Shown one piece after another: positions 61,801 through 64,000 of a stretch of DNA of 64,000 bases. Position numbers and translations under genes: made by a program. Numbering within the stretch: the first letter of the stretch is position 1; every line of letters starts with the position of its first letter. The DNA is from Gavia stellata (Eukaryota; Chordata; Aves; Gaviiformes; Gaviidae), in contig NC_082595.1 in the NCBI RefSeq assembly GCF_030936135.1, positions 86,914,451-86,978,450 on the forward strand, in the 5' to 3' direction. The notes under the pieces are model-generated. The model had not been told where the DNA came from. It saw only the letters and a list, made by a program, of their open reading frames with translations, and made no database searches.

Positions 61801-64000
61801 TCAGTTCAGAGGAGGAGATAGTTTGGAAAAGTAGATTCGGAGCGGACAAAATGAACCGTGGCAGAGAACTGGGTGGACCCCAAGTGTGCTTGGGGGAAGT
61901 CGGAGGATGGAGAGGAGCCTGAAGCACAGCAAAGCGTGGAGTCTGGCAAGGCAACTGGGAAATGGTGCATGGGGAAAGGATGTGAGGAATCTCATTTCAG
62001 CCTTTCTTTGCACATTATTCTGAGCTCACTTAGGAGCACTTGAGCTCACTCAGAAGGCCTTCTCATACCTTACTGACTGTATGTTAAATAAACCTGGTTA
62101 TGAAGACAGAATTACACTTTTCCTCCTGATACCATTATGGTGAATGTCGTTAAAAAAAGGTCTAAAACTTCACGAAACAAAATGGAATGCTTGTTGAACA
62201 CCCCTGAAATGCCAGAAAGGGCATTACCATCATATTACAAACAGAAAACCAGAGCTGAGAAGTATTTCCTGGTTATTCCATCCAAGAAGTACATTCACTC
62301 TACCAGGAGACTGCTGTATAGTAGTTTGTGGATGTACTTTATATGTTCCTGTTGCCTTCTACAGCAGATGCAAGTCCTAAATTCTTCTGCAAACTAGGCG
62401 TAATTTAAGTCAGACAATCTAAGGAATAAGGGACACAAAAGTCATCGCTGTGTGTGAAAGAACTTGGCCTGAGCTGATGATAGAAGGAAGGGAGAGGTGA
62501 GAACCTGCAGCCTGGCAGACCTTTAGCCAATTATTCTGTGGTATCATTTGATATCAAAGTTACTCCAAACTTTGAGGGTTCGGGAGCACTCCTTCCTTTC
62601 CAGGATGTCATAAAATTTGGAAAGGGCATTTATTCTAAAGCTTAAAATTTGTCCTAATGAAAAAAAAAAAAGGGAGTGCAAAGTTTCTATTTACTTCAGC
62701 TGAACCTGGTCTGGCCCCTGGAGACGCTGCCTCTGCCGTGCACGCTGCGTAAACCCAGCGGTGCTGCCAGTGCCCACCACTTGCTCTGAGATTCCCTGGT
62801 CAGATGGGCACTTTTTGTCATCTCACTGTGACTGCAGCTCCACCGTTTGGCTTGAATTCCCATTCCCACCTTCGGCAGGGCTTGTTGAGGGGTCGCTTAG
62901 TTTTTATCCCTGTGACCAGCATCCTTGGTAACGGGACGTGTCCCTGCTCACACCTTTGCTTTTATACATGTTGCGCTGCCAAGAATAATTGTTAGTTTTA
63001 AACCAGCTCCGAAAGCATCAGCTGGCTTTCCAAAGGGATGTGGAGGACAAGGTAGCAACAGCAGCCACTTGGCATTTCCAACCCTGCGGTGAAGAAGGGG
63101 ATGTGTTTTAAGTACCGCGACTTCTTGAATCTCTCATTATCTTGTCACAGAACAGGAATACAATTGACAGTACCAGGATACGTATACACCATCTCTTATT
63201 ACTGTTTAAACATAGAAAACAATACCATATCCTGTACTGGCAGGAGTACTATTAGCTATGCAAAGTTATTTGTCAGCTCTTTGGAATACCTTTCCTTTTC
63301 TGGACAATAAAAACACCATTTCTTCAGGAACTTCTACTTTTCTGTCTTTTTAAACAGCAGTGTGGATTATGTTATTCACCTATATTTATTTCTCTGTTGT
63401 TAGAAGAGCAGGTGGGCTTTTGACTGCATTCAAGTCCTATCTACAAGTGTGTGGTTCCAGAAAGAAGTAATTCTGCATTTTAGTTTATCCTCCCTGGCTA
63501 TAAAAAACTGTGTGTGCTTTAAAAAATATTTTCAATATCCATTAGTACATGACCATACTAATGCAATCCTTTGTGGTCAACAGGAATTTATTAAAACACC
63601 TTTTGCCAAACCAACTTTTTTTATACCTCATGCGACAAGAAGTGAAGACTTCTTAGTTTATAAAAGCCAAAAAATGCTCACAGATTATATAGATTAGAGG
63701 CAAATTTTTATAGTCTTTTATCACACAAGACTTTAAAAGGCTCAGGTACAATGCCATTTTCTGGACCTATAATGTTTCTGCCAAAAGGGCAATGTTAGAC
63801 TATAGGAGATGTAAATGCCTGCTAAACAGTAAGTGAAAACCTTAACCAGGGACTGTTACGCATACGGCATGAAAAGTAATTTAACTTAATACCTCGAGTT
63901 CAGGTTTCAGCCTTGGGAACTCTGCATATTCTTTTATTTGTGCCTAACAATGTTGTACAGCATTTGATACTTTTTGGGATCATTACAGTGTTAACTCTCC
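52856..64000. other. Gene-free right end of the window
   Basis: About 11 kb with no recognised exon, RNA gene or repeat family. It is somewhat more GC-rich around 56.8–60.5 kb. The longest open frame is 246 codons on the − strand at 58942–59682 (see findings). By synteny this may lie upstream of TRAM2, but no TRAM2 exon was found. Confidence 0.45.

Noticed and set aside
29081-64000. TRAM2 exons expected from synteny
   Set aside because: I looked for the characteristic N-terminal and multi-pass segments and saw none; the gene probably starts beyond the right edge.
1-64000. tRNA, rRNA, CRISPR, endogenous retrovirus
   Set aside because: No tRNA B-box with cloverleaf, rRNA core, spaced direct-repeat array or LTR pair was recognised. 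The only mobile elements supported are CR1 LINE fragments.

Overview
The window reads as avian genomic DNA. It carries several CR1 LINE copies, including ones with the bird-type 3' ends (tandem ATTCTGTG octamers, or TTCTG/TTCTA tails). It also has two class-alpha glutathione S-transferase genes and TMEM14A in the convergent order known from the vertebrate GSTA–TMEM14A–TRAM2 neighbourhood (human 6p12). The introns are compact, repeat density is low and the promoters are CpG islands. The species cannot be named from the sequence alone.

Layout. (1) 1–5.9 kb: the last five coding exons of a GSTA gene on the + strand; its first coding exon lies left of the window. Three CR1 fragments sit in its introns. 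(2) 6.8–17.5 kb: a second, complete GSTA gene on the + strand (six coding exons, 222 codons, all splice phases consistent). Its likely promoter is a CpG island at 6.8–7.9 kb. (3) 17.5–19.7 kb: short gene-free spacer between convergent 3' ends. (4) 19.7–29 kb: TMEM14A on the − strand (four coding exons, 101 codons), with a CpG-island promoter at 28.3–29.1 kb. Its introns hold a perfect 15-bp-arm hairpin, an old CR1 copy and an AT-rich low-complexity tract. (5) 29–64 kb: mostly non-coding, probably the interval between TMEM14A and TRAM2. No TRAM2 exon was recognised. Two well-formed, phase-matched coding exons of an unrecognised + strand gene lie at 39.77–41.15 kb, with two competing candidate terminal exons downstream. 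A cluster of same-orientation CR1 copies occupies 46.7–49.6 kb.

Functionally, the two GSTA genes encode cytosolic phase-II detoxification enzymes that conjugate glutathione to electrophiles and act as homo- or heterodimers. TMEM14A is a small multi-pass membrane protein that is linked to GSTA only by position. The most interesting item is the unrecognised gene at 39.8–43.3 kb.
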